A stretch of DNA of 64,000 nucleotides from the NCBI RefSeq assembly GCF_963678635.1, contig NC_087065.1, positions 55,456,397 to 55,520,396 of the forward strand, given 5' to 3'. Below are positions 11,575 to 24,099 of the stretch, one piece after another. This stretch comes from Symsagittifera roscoffensis. Taxonomy: Eukaryota; Xenacoelomorpha; Acoela; Convolutidae. The translations under genes were made by a program, and so were the position numbers. Position 1 is the stretch's first letter; the number at the start of each line of letters is the position of its first letter. The notes under the pieces are model-generated. The model searched no databases. It saw only the letters and a list, made by a program, of their open reading frames with translations, and was not told where the DNA came from.

Positions 11575-14160
11575 TCCTCCCCCCTGAAGAAGGAAGAACC
11601 GGAGCGAGCTTAACGGTTGGCCGAGTGACTTCACGGGTTGCGGTCTTAACAAGCGCGGATCGTGCGCAACCGTCCTGTCCGTAGTTTAGCTTGACGTTTC
11701 GGGTGAGACGGTAGTACCCACACGAGATCGACTGTCATAAGAGTGGAGTCAGAATGAGTGTGCCACTTGGCACGCTTATTCAAGGAAGGAACATATTCGC
11801 GAAGCCAACGAGACAATAAATAGCGTTAGCATACGACTGCGCTCGCAGGTACCTTTTCTTGTGGTCGAAGTGCTTCCCAGGTAAAAGCGAATGAAAGTTT
11901 GTGGCATGTTGTCTAAGCAAAGAGTGGTTTGAGGATGATGCTTCTAACTCACGTGAATCAGTACTAATGGGAGTGATTGGCCTCGAATTCAAAGCCTGCT
12001 CAACTAAGCAGAGTTTTGTTCCCAACACCTCTTCGGTGACTCGCCTACTGCCTAGTATATCGTGAAGCACGCGCTTCACGCTTCGGAGACGAGGCGCTCC
12101 CAGGAGCCGCCATGATGGGATGCGCCCGGCGGATTAAATTTCCAAGCAAAACCCTTGTGTGCAAAAATGGTCGGAGCTATGCCATTCCAGCTCTTGATGC
12201 AGGCAAGTAATTCTTTTTCCGCACCAACGAAGTTCGTGCCGTTATCCGACCAGATCGTCCTTGGTGTACCACGACGCGCAATGAACCGTTCAATGCCCAT
12301 GTTACAAGAGCTAGTGTCCAGAGATGGTACGATCTCAAGGTGTACAGCCCTTGTGGTGAGGAAAATGAAATCAAATCCCCATCTTTTTTCAGTGCTTCTG
12401 CAAACCGGAACGTAAAGTGGTCCAAAGTAATTCACAACCATATGATTAAAGGATGGTTGCTTATATCCGAGACGTTCGACATGTAAATCGGACATAATAG
12501 CAAACCAAGTTTTGCATATTTCATATTTAAAACGAAGCGCGTCTAATCTAAACCTTGATGAAAATACTTATGGCGGAGGCTGCGGGCCAACAAACGAACT
12601 AGGGTATGTCGGGCGTCGAGTAGTATTGGGTGCTTAGTATCACACTCGAAATTCACTAAGCGCACAATCCGCCCGGTGGAACGAATGATACCAGCGAGAC
12701 CGATAAACGGAGAGTATGTGGCAATTTTACTACTATTCTTAATAGGTTTACCAGCGGTGAGTGTTTTTAACTCAACGGGGAAGGATTCCATCTGAGCAAG
12801 ATGAATCAGTTTTCTTTCTGCGACATCAAGTTCAGTGGGGTCAGTCATTTGAAAGTCATTACCATGAAAATGCTTATGTGAAGGCAGCATCCTCAACATA
12901 AAAGCGACTACTCTTTTATATCTCGTAAAGGAACTGAACCTTTCCCAATTGAACCCGTGATCGGGATGTTTGATGGATGTGACATCGTTGACGAAGGAAG
13001 ATGATGTCTCCAAGCAATTATCACCATCACAAGGAGGAACCTTCAAACTAATTTTATTGATCACACGTTCGTCGGGTATAAATGGCCAATCAGTAGTCCT
13101 GAGAATGCTCGGACCAATAACCCAGCTGCTATCCTCGAAGGCTTCCGAAAAAATTCCCCGCGTACCGATATCAGCTGAATTACTGCCGCTCAGAACATGG
13201 TGCCACTCATCAATAGTGGTCGATTCGAGGATTTCGCCGACACCATTAGCGACGAATACAGGTAATTGTTCAGTGGAGTTTAGCCACTGCAAAACTGTAG
13301 TACTAGCTGTCCACAAGTAGACATGATTAATGCAGACAATCAGGGCGGTCAGTATATCATCTTTTAGTCGTGTGGCGAGCAGATCAGCTTGAAGCTCTAG
13401 CTTCGGTATAGATAGCGCTTTCATGGGCGCAACGCGAGCTTTACTAAAGATGAAGCATATTTGATTTTTGTGCGAACTCGAGAATTGCGCTCGCAAAAAT
13501 CCAACCTCACTAAAAACGTCCTGCGAGCTATCACCGAACATGTGTAGCTCAATTTGATCCACAGGCTCTGTGAAGTAACAACGGGTAATAGTCAATTGCC
13601 CTAAGAGATGTAGACAGAAGTGCCACTCGAGAAACTTATCTCTTATGTCTTCCGGCAATTCGTCGTCCCAACTTTGGCCACTTATTTTCCAAATATCTTT
13701 AAGCAAAAGACGAGCCCAAACTGTCTATGGAGCTACTAATCTAACAGGGTCAAACACAGAAGAGACAAAACTCAAGACGGTTCGTTGAGTTATTGCCTTA
13801 TCGAGAGGACGATCCACGTCTCTGCTCACAACCAATGTGTCTTTCACATGGTTCCACTTAAGACCTAAGACGTGTAATGAATGATTCTTCGGCACCGTTA
13901 CATGTTTCTTTCATGGCTGAAGACGAGGTTTTGCAATCCTCGTGGTTCCTTGCTGAAGTAATTTCATCAGCATTACTGACAAATTAGTCAAATTAAATCC
14001 TCCCAACTGAGTAACGAAACCAAAGTTAATTGCATGGGTAACTTTTAATTGCATGGGTAACGCTTTCGAACGAATCCAAGTAATGGTCCATGTAAATTTT
14101 TTTGTTTACGACTGATGCGGCCTCAGGGTTTGTGGACATTTTGTCAGTTGCTGTTTTTCG
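11552..14160 (-). pseudogene. BEL/Pao pol 3' part, copy 2
   Basis: It has the same domain order as copy 1. RNase H and part of integrase are open in 13706-12543 (387 codons), with PKLELQA intact. The integrase core 12495-12076 reads through the point where copies 1 and 3 have TGA, and keeps WSDNGTNF and GSWERL. Against this, about 85 bases with the zinc-binding cysteines are missing, and a 2-base difference after ANAI shifts the frame near 11817. The RT motif reads MDHYLDS. It is not functional. Confidence 0.85.
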
Positions 14161-14941
14161 GTTTTTAACTAGACATTGGTCGGTTCAAGACAAAAAAATT
14201 TATGTTTCTGTTTTGAAAATACGCATCAAAAACACGAACTAATGGTTTAAACAAGGCTATACATTTATCTGATTCAGGTATATTTTTTCGAATTTGTATA
14301 TTTGTTCTTTGCAAAAAAAGGTTTTGGGATCAACTTTGTCTTCGATTAAAAACTATCGCTGAGTTGATACAGTGTTTTATCAATATTGTTTCGAGTTAAT
14401 TTTTTTTCGAAAAGAGATTCAATTGAAAGATGGCAGATTAAGCCCAAAAAAACTAAAACTATATGAAAAGAATTAAGATTAAAACTATATGGACTATTTA
14501 GGGATATGGGCAATCAAAATAATTAATTCGATTTTGGATACAAAATATAGCCTAAGGTAAAATCTAGCATGTAAGCTTTCGAGATTAGCAATCATTTGAA
14601 ATTGATACAATTTTTTTCTGAACTTTGGCAAATTAGGTGAAAATATAGACAATTTACAGAATTCAAGGAGATTTTCATTGAATTAAAAAATTTGCATTTG
14701 AATCAAAGATCGGTGTATGATTAGAGTTTTTCTTCATATTTATTTTTAAAAGTGTATCTGCTTTGGAGACAAAAATGATAGTCAAGTATTTTAATTCTTC
14801 TTTAATTTATCTTTTTACAAAAAAGTGATGATAGAAGTTGAAGATAATGTATGAGGAAGAAATTAAAATTGTCCTTTCAACGCATACAATTAATTAAACT
14901 CCTTGAAAACTATTATTAAAATTGTTGTATAAAAAAATCAG
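14161..14941. repeat. Junction segment Y, second copy
   Basis: Aligns with 8323-9123 with scattered substitutions and small indels. Non-coding and AT-rich. Confidence 0.75.
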
Positions 14942-16420
14942 AGGATTTTTAAAACAAAAACGTTTTGCTGGAACTTTGCGCTAATTATAGGAAGAACTAA
15001 ATGTTTTAGTTTTCGATTTAAATTGATTTTGAAACTTGAGGTAGAACTAGATGTGTAAATTCTCGGTTCAAGTTATTGATATGATGTTTGTCATGAAATG
15101 GTTGGAAAAGAGGTACCGCAAATTTTGTTTCTATTTACAACGATTAGCGTAATTTTTTATTAGAAGTAGGTGGAACTATCAAAGAAAAAATTGCTTTTCT
15201 GATAGTTTATACTTTCTTGGATTATTTTGAAGGAAACAGAGTTTAAAAACAAGTTTTCAACAGGTACTTCAATTTTTAATTTGATGAAGAAACTCAAAAT
15301 AAATTTTTCAAAAAAATACAAACTAGACGATTTTCAGGTAACAATCATACTTTAATTACTTCAATAAATATGAGAATCAGTTTTCGAAATTTACGGCGTC
15401 TGTGTCTTTTTTTAAATGAAACTAGGATGATGATAGTCAAAACAACTGGTATTTGAAACTGGTAGTTTAACAAAAGATTGTTAGTTTCTTAGTAATTGTT
15501 TTCGTTTGCTTATATTAGAAACAGTTACATGGCTTTCGTTGTGTCTTGTTTATATAAATTAATGCTAATCTTTGACGAAAAACCGGGTGAGGATATCATG
15601 AAATTCATCAAAAAAATTTAAAAAAATTGGATATAAAACCGATTGAGTACCTATATAATTACGGTGCCATCGATTTTTTTTTGCGACAATTGCTGAAGGT
15701 TATACGAATGATTTCTGCTCTATTCTTTTTATTTTTGAAAAAAATTGATTATTTTTTTCTATTTTTTTTTTAAATTTAGAGGTTTCAGCCACCTTTCAGC
15801 AAACTTCAGCTAAAAATAATCGACTACTATATAATAATAACAAGAACCCTATATAAAAATTGGTCTTGCTCAAATTATATCAATTCTTATTGTAAACTAA
15901 ATCTTTGAGAAAAAAAACTTTAAAAAAAATTTTCTGCGAAAGATTCAAACAATTCTAATATTTTCCTACCAAAAAACTATTTGATTTGATATTTTGTTTT
16001 AAACTATCCACTACAAGTAATATACCATATATATTTACCATTTAGGTAACAAATAACAAATTCTTTTCCAAAAACTCGAGATATCTATACATAGGGCTAA
16101 AAAAATGATTTTTTTGCCATTTTCTTACCACGTTACGGAAATATTGTTTAAAAACATTACAATATCTTATTTGACATGTCCTAATTTAAACCCAGTCTTA
16201 ATATTGGGTCTTCCTTCCATAATTTTTTTAAGATGCTCCCTAAACTAAATTAAAACATGAGCGTCGAAAATGTTTGGAAAATTTTCACCAAAATCTCTTA
16301 TGCCTTAAACGCATCCTGATGATTGAAAACAATATTCCCATCTTAGCTCGTGTATCTCTAACTGTAACTGTTGCCTGACGATTTACAAGGTTTTTTCACT
16401 TGAACATATTTTTGTTGCAG

Positions 16421-16970
16421 ACCATCTGAAAAACAGTTTGAAGAGTTTCCCTCAAATTTCGAATTAAGAATTGTAAATTGCGGCGATCTTGATGAACATG
16501 CGAAAGCATCTGTTTTGTCAAACGAAAAAATGTTTAGTGGTTGGCGCTTTCTCTTAAGTAGTTATTTTATTAATGGAAAAGTCTTTCTCACAAATGATGA
16601 CGCCAAATGGCGCTTGAATCATGGACTGTATCAATAATTGTTACTTATTTATACGATGCAATTGTTGATTTTGTTGCTACAATCGCAGTCTTGGAGAATC
16701 TGAAGATAACAAAATTACTTTTGCACAAAAGTCGAAATTCATTAGCAACAGTACCTACGAAATACAACTGAAACAAATTACCTCTTGACAACATTGTTAA
16801 TGTCAACAAAATCACTTCAATAAAATATAAACTCCATAAATTTCGAGTCCTACAAGCCAGTTGATAAATTAGTTTCGAACAATGAGTTCAAAGAAAACAA
16901 CATCTCAACATAAATAATTCAAAACTGCAAAAGTTTGTTTTTAAATATGATTTTCTTGGGAGTATTATAC
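16421..16970 (+). pseudogene. Decayed type-B DNA polymerase-like sequence, copy 3
   Basis: The most eroded of the three copies: the NSTYG motif region and the YDLLG region are both altered. It abuts the 3' LTR of the full Pao element. The right-hand continuation of the same target sequence is at 26411. Confidence 0.35.
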
Positions 16971-17429
16971 TGTGCGCTCAATCTCCGTAAACTAGATAAA
17001 ACGGCTCGGTAAATAATGTTTAACTCGTATTCTCGACAATACAGACATCATCGTCATTAATTTATAAATAAGCCAAAACTCGCGTAACTCATGTTCATAA
17101 TTTCAAACAATATTCAGCTCCAATGATTAAATTGGCGCAAGCTAGCCACAAGAACCTGTCGGTAATGTCCTTGAGACAAATTGCTCTTTTTAACGGTCAG
17201 CCTTAATCAAGGCTGAACCGAATTAGAACAAAAAACAGTTAAATTAGGATTTAACCCCCATTTTTAGCATATTAATACATTGGTAGGTGGGGGACTCGAA
17301 CCTACGTCAACTGGCAAGTTTGTATAGTCAGTATGTTAGCTTAGGCCGCTCGGCCAACTAGGCTTATGTCTCTTACATTTTGGTTCAATCATATGCATTT
17401 ATACTCTCACTTACTTTTGCGTTGCAACA
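16971..17429 (-). repeat. 3' LTR of the full BEL/Pao element
   Basis: TG...CA bounded, 459 bp, adjacent to the polypurine tract. The left flank is TATAC. It closely resembles the other three LTR copies. Confidence 0.9.
17280..17365 (-). promoter_or_regulatory. tRNA-like A/B-box segment in 3' LTR
   Basis: The A box TGGCCGAGCGG (17346-17356, minus) is the canonical form seen in Leu and Ser tRNAs. The B box GGTTCGAGTCC (17292-17302) is intact. This is the best-preserved copy of the tRNA-like segment. Confidence 0.65.
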
Positions 17430-18985
17430 TCCTCCCCCCTGAAGAAGGAAGAACCGGAGCCAGCTAAACGGTTGGCTGAGTGACTTCACGGGTTGCGGTC
17501 TTAACAAGGGCGGATCGTGCGCAACCGTCCTGTCCGTAGTTTAGCTTGACGTTTCGGGTGAGAGGGTAGTACCCACACGAGATCGACTGTCATTAGAGTG
17601 GAGTCAGAATGAGTGTGCCACTTGGCACGCTTATTCAAGGAGGGAACATTTTCGCGAAGCCAACGAGACTAAATAGCGTTAGCATACGACTGCGCTCGCA
17701 GGTACCTTTTCTTGTGGTCGAAGTTCTCCCCAGGTAAAAGCGAAGGAAAGCTTGTGGCATGTTGTCCAAGCAAAAAGTGGTTTGAGGATGATGCTTCTAA
17801 CTCACGTGAATCAGTACTAACGGGAGTGATTGGCCTCGAATTCAAAGCCTGCTCAACTAAGCAGAGTTTTGTTCCCAACACCTCTTCGGTGACTCGCCTA
17901 CTGCCTAGTATATCGTAAAACACGCGCTTCACGCTTCGGACGAGGCGCTCCCAGGAGCCGCCATGATGGGGTGCGCCAGGCGGATTAAATTTCCAAGCAA
18001 CACCATTGTGTGCAAAAATGGTAGGAGCCATGCCATTCCAGCTCTTGATGCAGGCAAATAATTCTTTTTCCGCACTAACGAAGTTCGTGCCGTTATCCGA
18101 CCAGATCGTCCTTGGTGTTCCACGACGCGCAATGAACCGCTCAATACCCATGACACAAGAGCTAGTGTCCAGAGATGGTACAATCTCAAGGTGTACAGCC
18201 CTGGTGGTGAGGAAAATGAAATCAAACCCACATCATTTTTCAGTGCTTCAGCGAACCGGAGCGTAAAGCGGTCCAAAGTAATCCACACCCATATGATTAA
18301 AGGGTGGTTGCTTATATCCGAGGCGTTCGACAGGTAAATCGGACATAATAGGCTGGATAGAATTTGCTTTGCGTTTACGGCATGTTACACATTGATTTTG
18401 GATAGACCGAAGAAGTCGACGCAACCCAAGTATTGCATATTTCATATTTAAAACGAAGCGCATGTAATCTAAACCTTGATGAAAATGCTTATGGTGGAGG
18501 CTGCGGGCCAACAAACGAACTAGGGTCTGTCGGGCGTCGAGTAATATTGGGTGCTCAGTATCAAACTCGGTATTCACTGAGCGCACAATCCGTCCGGTGG
18601 AACGAATGATACCAGCGGGACAGATAAACGGAGAGTATGTGGCAATTTTACTACTATTCTTAATAGGTTTGCCAGCGTTGAGTGTTTTTAACTCAACGGG
18701 GAAGGACTCCATCTGAGCAAGATGAATCAGTTTGCTTTCTGCAATATCAAATTCAGTGGGATCGGTGATTTGTAAGTCATTATCACGAAAATGCTTATGT
18801 GAAGGCAGCGTCCTCAACATAAAAGCGACTACACTTTTATATCTCGTAAAGGAACTGAACCCTTCCCAATTGAACCTGTGTTCGGGATGTTTGATGGATG
18901 TGACATCCGTGACGAAGGAAGATGATGTCTCCAAGCAACTATCAGCATCACAAGGAGGAACTTTCAAAAGAATTTTATTGATCAC
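17407..18985 (-). pseudogene. BEL/Pao integrase and C-terminal domain (full element)
   Basis: The minus strand encodes the integrase zinc-binding domain (HHKHFHQG, CVTC), core residues in MGVDYFGP, WSDNGTNF and GSWERL (the D, D and E of the triad), and the C-terminal domain ending near the LTR. Frame 18985-18248 ends at a TGA after APVR, and 18151-17669 ends at a TAG after ANAI. The first stop and about 344 flanking bases (18183-18526) are identical by eye to copy 1 (6424-6767), while copy 2 differs there. In the intact family this protein would insert the element cDNA into chromosomes. Confidence 0.85.
17430..17440 (-). promoter_or_regulatory. Polypurine tract of BEL/Pao
   Basis: On the minus strand AGGGGGGAGGA directly precedes the 3' LTR start TGTTGC. 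The same tract is present at 5670 and 11575. It would prime plus-strand DNA synthesis. Confidence 0.75.
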
Positions 18986-19548
18986 ACGTTCGTCGGGTAT
19001 AAACGGCCAATCAGTAGTCCTGAGAATGCTCGGAATAATAACCCAGCAGCTATCCTTGAGGGCTTCCGAAGAAATCCCCGCGTACCGCTATCAGCTGGAT
19101 TATCGCCGCTCAGAACATGGTGCCCTTCATCAATAGTGGTTGATTCAAGGACTTCGCCGACACCATTAGCGACGAATACAGGTAATTTTTCAGTGGAGTT
19201 TAGCCACTGCAAAACTGTAGTACTATCTGTCCACAAGTAGACATGATTAATGCAGACAGTAAGGGCGGTCAGTATATCTGGAAGATCTAGCTTTGGTATA
19301 GATAGCGCTTTCATGGGCGCAACGCGAGCTTTACTAAAGATGAAGGATATTTGACTTTTGTGCGAACTCGAGAGTCGCGCTCGCAAAAATCCAACCTCAC
19401 AGGAAACGTCCTGCGAGCTATCACCGAACATGTGTAGCTCAATTTGATCCACAGGCTCTGTGAAGTAACAACGGGGAATAGTCAATTGCCCTAAGAGAGG
19501 TAGACCGAAGTGCCACTCGAGAAAATTATCTGTTATGTCTTCCGGCAA
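18982..19548 (-). pseudogene. BEL/Pao RNase H domain, internally deleted (full element)
   Basis: RNase H-like motifs FGDSS and LWTDSTTVLQWL are visible. Relative to copies 1 and 2, about 30 bases are missing inside the PKLELQA helix, so the segment reads PKLDLPDILTAL and loses the family glutamate region. The remnant overlaps the integrase reading frame in another phase. The truncated duplicates are thus better preserved here than the full-length copy. Confidence 0.8.
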
Positions 19549-19892
19549 TTCGTCGTCTCAACTTTGGCCACTGATTTTCCAAATATCTTTAAGCAAAAGA
19601 CGGGCCCAAACTGTGTATGGAGCTACTAACCGAACAGGGTCAAACACAGAAGAGACGAAAATCAAGACGGTTCGTTGAGTTATTGCCTTATCGAGAGGAC
19701 GATCCTAACAACGAAAGTACCAAAATTACTCTGCTAACAACCAATGTGTCTGTCACATGGTTCCACTTAAGACCTAAGACGTGTGTTGATTGTTCGGCAC
19801 CGTTACATATTTCCTACATGGCTGAAGACGAAGTTTCGCAATCCTCGGGGTTCATTGCTGAAGTAATTTCATCAGCATTACTGACAAATTAG

Positions 19893-20854
19893 TCAAATTA
19901 AATCCTCCCATCTTAGTAACGAAACCAAATTTCGGCTAATTTTAATTGCATGCGTAACGCTCTCGAATGAATCCAAATAATGGTCCATGTAAATTAATTC
20001 GTTTACGACTGATGCGGCCTCAGGGTATGTGGACATATTATCAGTTGCTGTTTTTCGCAACGCGAAATTGGCACACGTAGGCGAATCCAGTGCGCCGAAT
20101 ATATGGCGAGTGTACTGGTGAACTACCACATCGGAAGTGGTATCCTCCCGCTACAAAAAACGGAGCCAAATTTGATTGCGGGCGAGGACTCCTACCTGGA
20201 GGAACATACCATCTACATCCGCGGAGACGGCGTGCTTGTGTTGACGGAACCGCAAAAGTACAAAAATCAAATTTTGGAGTAGGTCCGGACCCAACAACAA
20301 GGACTTATTTAAGGATATGCCGTGAAACTTAGAAGCCCCATACACGGCTTATTCGGATTTACGACGGGATGGTGCGGAAGATACCATTCGCGATCGGAAC
20401 GCTTACGTGGATCATGCGGTTCGAAGGTAACGACATAGCCTTTCCTAATGTACTCTCTAATTGTGTCTGCGTATCTTTCGCGCAGTTCAGGGTCTTTACT
20501 TAAACTTCTCTCCAATGTTTTAAATTGGGCGAGTGACGAGTAATAGTTGTTTGGTAGACTGACATTACTATCAATCCAAAGCATAAGCAAAATGTATCTT
20601 TCGCCATTGTGAACGGTTTCAGAATTTAGGATGGATAAAGCATGTTTATCCGCGGTGGAACGGGCAGCGACTTGTTTCAAAGCACCATAAGATTCCAACT
20701 TGTACCAGGATTTTATCTGGTCGGTCAGAGAGGAATCTTCTACAACACACTTGAGACACGAAGAAGTAGAAACAACGGACGGTGGCAATGGACCACTTAT
20801 GACCCAACCTATCGGTAGGGGAGCGGAACACGGTGAGTTTTTATTATCTCCCAA
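19893..20854 (-). pseudogene. BEL/Pao reverse transcriptase, fragmented (full element)
   Basis: Three frames carry RT pieces: the N-terminal region with YLPHHPVV (20854-20309), a piece with SADVDGMFLQV (20345-20151) matching the first catalytic Asp block, and HIFGALDSPTCANFAL plus YMDHYLDS (20129-19893). The second Asp of the family MDD box is His here (codon at 19980-19982), His in copy 2 and Tyr in copy 1. Together with the frame changes this rules out activity. Confidence 0.85.
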
Positions 20855-20915
20855 GATGAAATCAATCGGTCTAACGGCGTGGTAGTAGTCTTGTCCTATA
20901 ATAACTTCAACATTC

Positions 20916-21461
20916 TCATAAGTATATTGATAAACTAATAGGTGCTAATTGTGAATATTTTTTCTGCAAATCAGCCAAATTGATTAGATCGGAACTTATC
21001 CGAATATTGTCTTTAACATATACGCACAGAGAAAATACGAAATCACTTTTATTCGGCTCGGAGGAGACTGTAAGCTTGACCCTCTGAGTCTCAACGACGG
21101 TGGTTGAATTGAAACCACTAATTGACAAGTTAACGGGCTCCCCTACAAAGCCGAGACGGTTAACGAGTGACGAAGACACCCAAGAGTGTTTCGATGCACT
21201 ATCACAAAAAACGAACGTCGGCAGACTGGTTACATCCGAGGACACACCAAGTGTTGCAATTGGCAACAACCATTTAGACGATTCAATGTCATGAACATCA
21301 CTAACAGCGGCGTGGATTGAAGTCTTTGTATTCTCTTTGGACTTGTTTGTTCCAGCCTTGTTTGAGACATTTGAATTTTCCTTCCGAGGAAATATTATTT
21401 CGGCTCTATTTTTTTTCTCTAGAAGATTGCCGGAAACTATGATTGCCATTGAGGCAAGCAA
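20916..21461 (-). pseudogene. BEL/Pao aspartic protease (DUF1758-like)
   Basis: The frame has the DUF1758 arrangement: LPIATLGV strand, active-site-like FCDSASKHS (family DSGSQ-type), then LxNRLG and further strands. The central Gly of the DSG triad is Ala here. It follows gag and precedes RT, as expected for a Pao polyprotein, where it would release the mature products. Confidence 0.8.
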
Positions 21462-22243
21462 AGCAAAATTTTTGTTCAGCTACGTATTTTGCTTGCTGAG
21501 TTGCATTCTTTTCTTTAAGAACAGCACACTTCCACAATGCATGACTACCCTTACACAAAACGCACGACGGAAACTGAAACTTATCATGAGCCTTACTAGT
21601 TACCTGGCTATTGGCTGCAAAAAACTTTGTTTGTTTTTGGTGTAACTGGTTCCTCATTTTTTGTCTTAGAGTTAAGTAAACGTAATTTTTCATGCCCCTC
21701 GGCCTTTTCTTTCAACCAGTTATTAAAGTCTAAGAGTGTTGGTCGCTGCCAATTATGCCTAACAATATGCATTGACCAAGCTCCCTTGAGGTTAGGCGGA
21801 AACTTACTAACAGCTTGGTTTGACAGGTTAACACTTTTTAGATCATCGTTGAATGACAATAATTTGAAAACTGCTACGAGGCCAAATATGGCAGAGGAGA
21901 AACTAAAGACATTTTCCGAATTGTGCATCTTAAGTGGAGGAAAAGTATTCAGCTTATCAAGATGCGCACCAGCAATAGCATGTGGTTGCCCAAACTTCCG
22001 TTGCAAGGTGGCCAGTGCATCCTTGTACATAACGCCATTGGTAAGTTCCACACTAAGTTCCGAAATTGCAGTTTTTGCTCTGCCTGTGACGAGTGTTTTT
22101 AAGTAAGTCAGTTTCGTATCATCGGTGAGAACAGCGGAATCAACTGTTGACCTCAACTGACCAAACCATTCGTGCCAATTTAACAAGTTGCCGTGAAACT
22201 GAGCTAACTTCCATTCAGGAAGATGATTTTTGCGGCTATGCAT
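21406..22243 (-). pseudogene. BEL/Pao gag C-terminal part: DUF1759-like region and zinc knuckles
   Basis: Frame 22243-21608 has the DUF1759 pattern starting LPEWKLAQFHGNLLNW and including LTYLKTLVTGRA. The overlapping frame 21693-21406 carries CVLCKGSHALWKC, a CX2CX3HX4C zinc knuckle, and a second knuckle-like CFACLNGNH that lacks its last cysteine. These are the capsid-like and nucleic-acid-binding parts of Pao gag. A frame change separates them. Confidence 0.8.
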
Positions 22244-22499
22244 TAATAATTCTGTCAGTTCACGAGCGGAGAGAGGTCAATCCGATGAACAACCTTGGTT
22301 CGGATAAGCGGAAGACGGTGCCTAGTCTTCGTTGACTGGCTGTTAACCAGCATTAGCATAACTGACAAAATGCGGAACATGTTGGGAATGAACCGGCAGA
22401 GAATTAAAATACATTGTCCCACCACTAGTAAACAGGGCGGCGGTGTTACACGGTGGGCCAACAGTTGTCACATTAGAAAAATGTTTCCAGCATTACAAC

Positions 22500-23957
22500 A
22501 CTGAGCAGGCGTGATAATTGGAGTTATAGCTGCCGTTTGTCATTAGTTTGCATCACTTGTGTAGTAATCGTTGATATTAGGTGACACAGTATGAGGTACA
22601 AAGGGAATATTATGTTGCGTCTGAACTGGCGCTGAATGGCAATTAGGATCCGAAAAGAAAACCGGCTTTGGGTTTACTCGAGAAAATGAGTAGCCACCAC
22701 CAGCAAATGCAGGTGACAAAAAACAAAACCAGAACCTGGTTGTGCTGGTAGCATCGGGACAGGTAAGGAATCCGGTTGCCCGATGGCAAAACTAAATTAA
22801 TTATGTTTGAACTCATGGTCTGTAAAGAAACAATATACGGTAGTGGCTACACGTGCATATTGTTAACTGGGAATGAAACAGATGGAACAGAAGCTTGCAA
22901 TGGCAAAAGGCTTGCACTGCCAAATTGAGGCATAGCCCGATGTCCATAACTTTAGATTCCGGGGTCACTCAATGCTTTGTGCTCATGGTTATGACTATTA
23001 CTGGTGTGAATTGCATGAGCGAGGTTGGCGGAAGTCGTCGGTTCTGACGAATTTGGTATAAGAGTGAAGGCCAGCAACGTCAGGAGGTGCTTGTGAACTA
23101 ACAGAGTCCACCCAATCATTAGTTTATCGGTTGCTACTTTTGAAATAGTATGTCTCACTCCTGTCGAATTACTTTCCGCTACCTTCTCGCTAACCTCAGA
23201 TGAACTGTCTTCAACTTCAGACGCTTTCATTTCTATTTCAATTAGTTGCTTTTTATGACTTTCAGCCAATTGCTCTAGTTCCAGCTGACTTTGTTCAAAC
23301 TTAAGACAATTCTCTTGCTCTTCAAGTCTTATAGATACTTGATACTGCCTTTCCAGCTCCTCATGGCATCGTTTTACTAAAGCTGGCTCATGCCGTTTCT
23401 CACTTGATGACATAGTGCGAACAGTCGACGTATGAGGAGTGAAAGCAGATTTATCAGACTTATGTGAGTCAAGCTTTCTAATATCCTTAGATTTATTAGA
23501 GACCTTAGACCTGTTTTCAGATACTCTCTTAATCTCTTGTTTTATGCGAGCGTGATTATGTCTCAGACCTAGTTTGTTGTAAAGATCCCTTGCTCTCTGT
23601 AATGCCGGCTGCTGGAAATATGAAAATTCAAGGCTCATCTTGTAATTCTGAGCTTCATGCATTACTTTATCGTTCATTTCGGTTATTTTCTTAAGCCAAA
23701 GACCTTGCTGAGTAAAAAAATTTTTCAGGGTTTTCCGTTTTTCCCGATAACCTAATAAATTGCTCACTCACGTCAACAGCTGTTTCCAATGCAATTCTAC
23801 ATTTGTAAACAGCATTATCATTTTTTGCGGTGCGGCTATTGTTCTCAGTGTACTCAAGTAATAATGAGTGACCTTTCAGCAGCTCATTTTCTGGATTTAG
23901 ACGGGTTTCACATAACTTGCGTATCTTATTTTGGAATTTTTCGTCCATAATTTTCAC
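22500..23957 (-). pseudogene. BEL/Pao gag N-terminal part with coiled coil
   Basis: The ATG near 23957 opens a frame starting MKIMDEKFQNKIRKL. After a frame change the ORF 23767-22952 holds a long charged helix (EELERQYQVSIRLEEQENC) with heptad-like spacing, as in other Pao gags. Past it, a degenerate Pro/Ser-rich stretch near 22500-22950 still reads like coding sequence (FAGGGYSFSRVNPKPVFF). The frames are broken at several points. Confidence 0.7.
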
Positions 23958-24099
23958 AAATTGACAAAATTTTACGGATGCTCACTAAATAGAACACAAT
24001 TTTTAAAATGAGATACTGTTTTGATACCTAACTGACTTTACATTAATATATCAACATTAGTTTACAAGATGGGTGAACTTGACGTCTCAAAGATTCTGA

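Larger units (their letters stand above)
8323..14160. repeat. Tandem duplication, copy 2 (about 5.84 kb)
   Basis: A complete unit: segment Y, anonymous DNA, polymerase-B-like stretch, LTR and Pao pol 3' part, ending at TTGCTGTTTTTCG as copy 1 does. It has a private deletion of roughly 85 bases near 12501 that removes the integrase CxxC region still present in copies 1 and 3. Confidence 0.9.
14161..20057. repeat. Tandem duplication, copy 3 (about 5.9 kb), continuous with full-length Pao
   Basis: A third unit in the same order. At 20057, where copies 1 and 2 jump to segment Y or its equivalent, this copy continues without a break into Pao RT, protease and gag. It is therefore the copy that retains the original Pao context. 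Confidence 0.9.
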
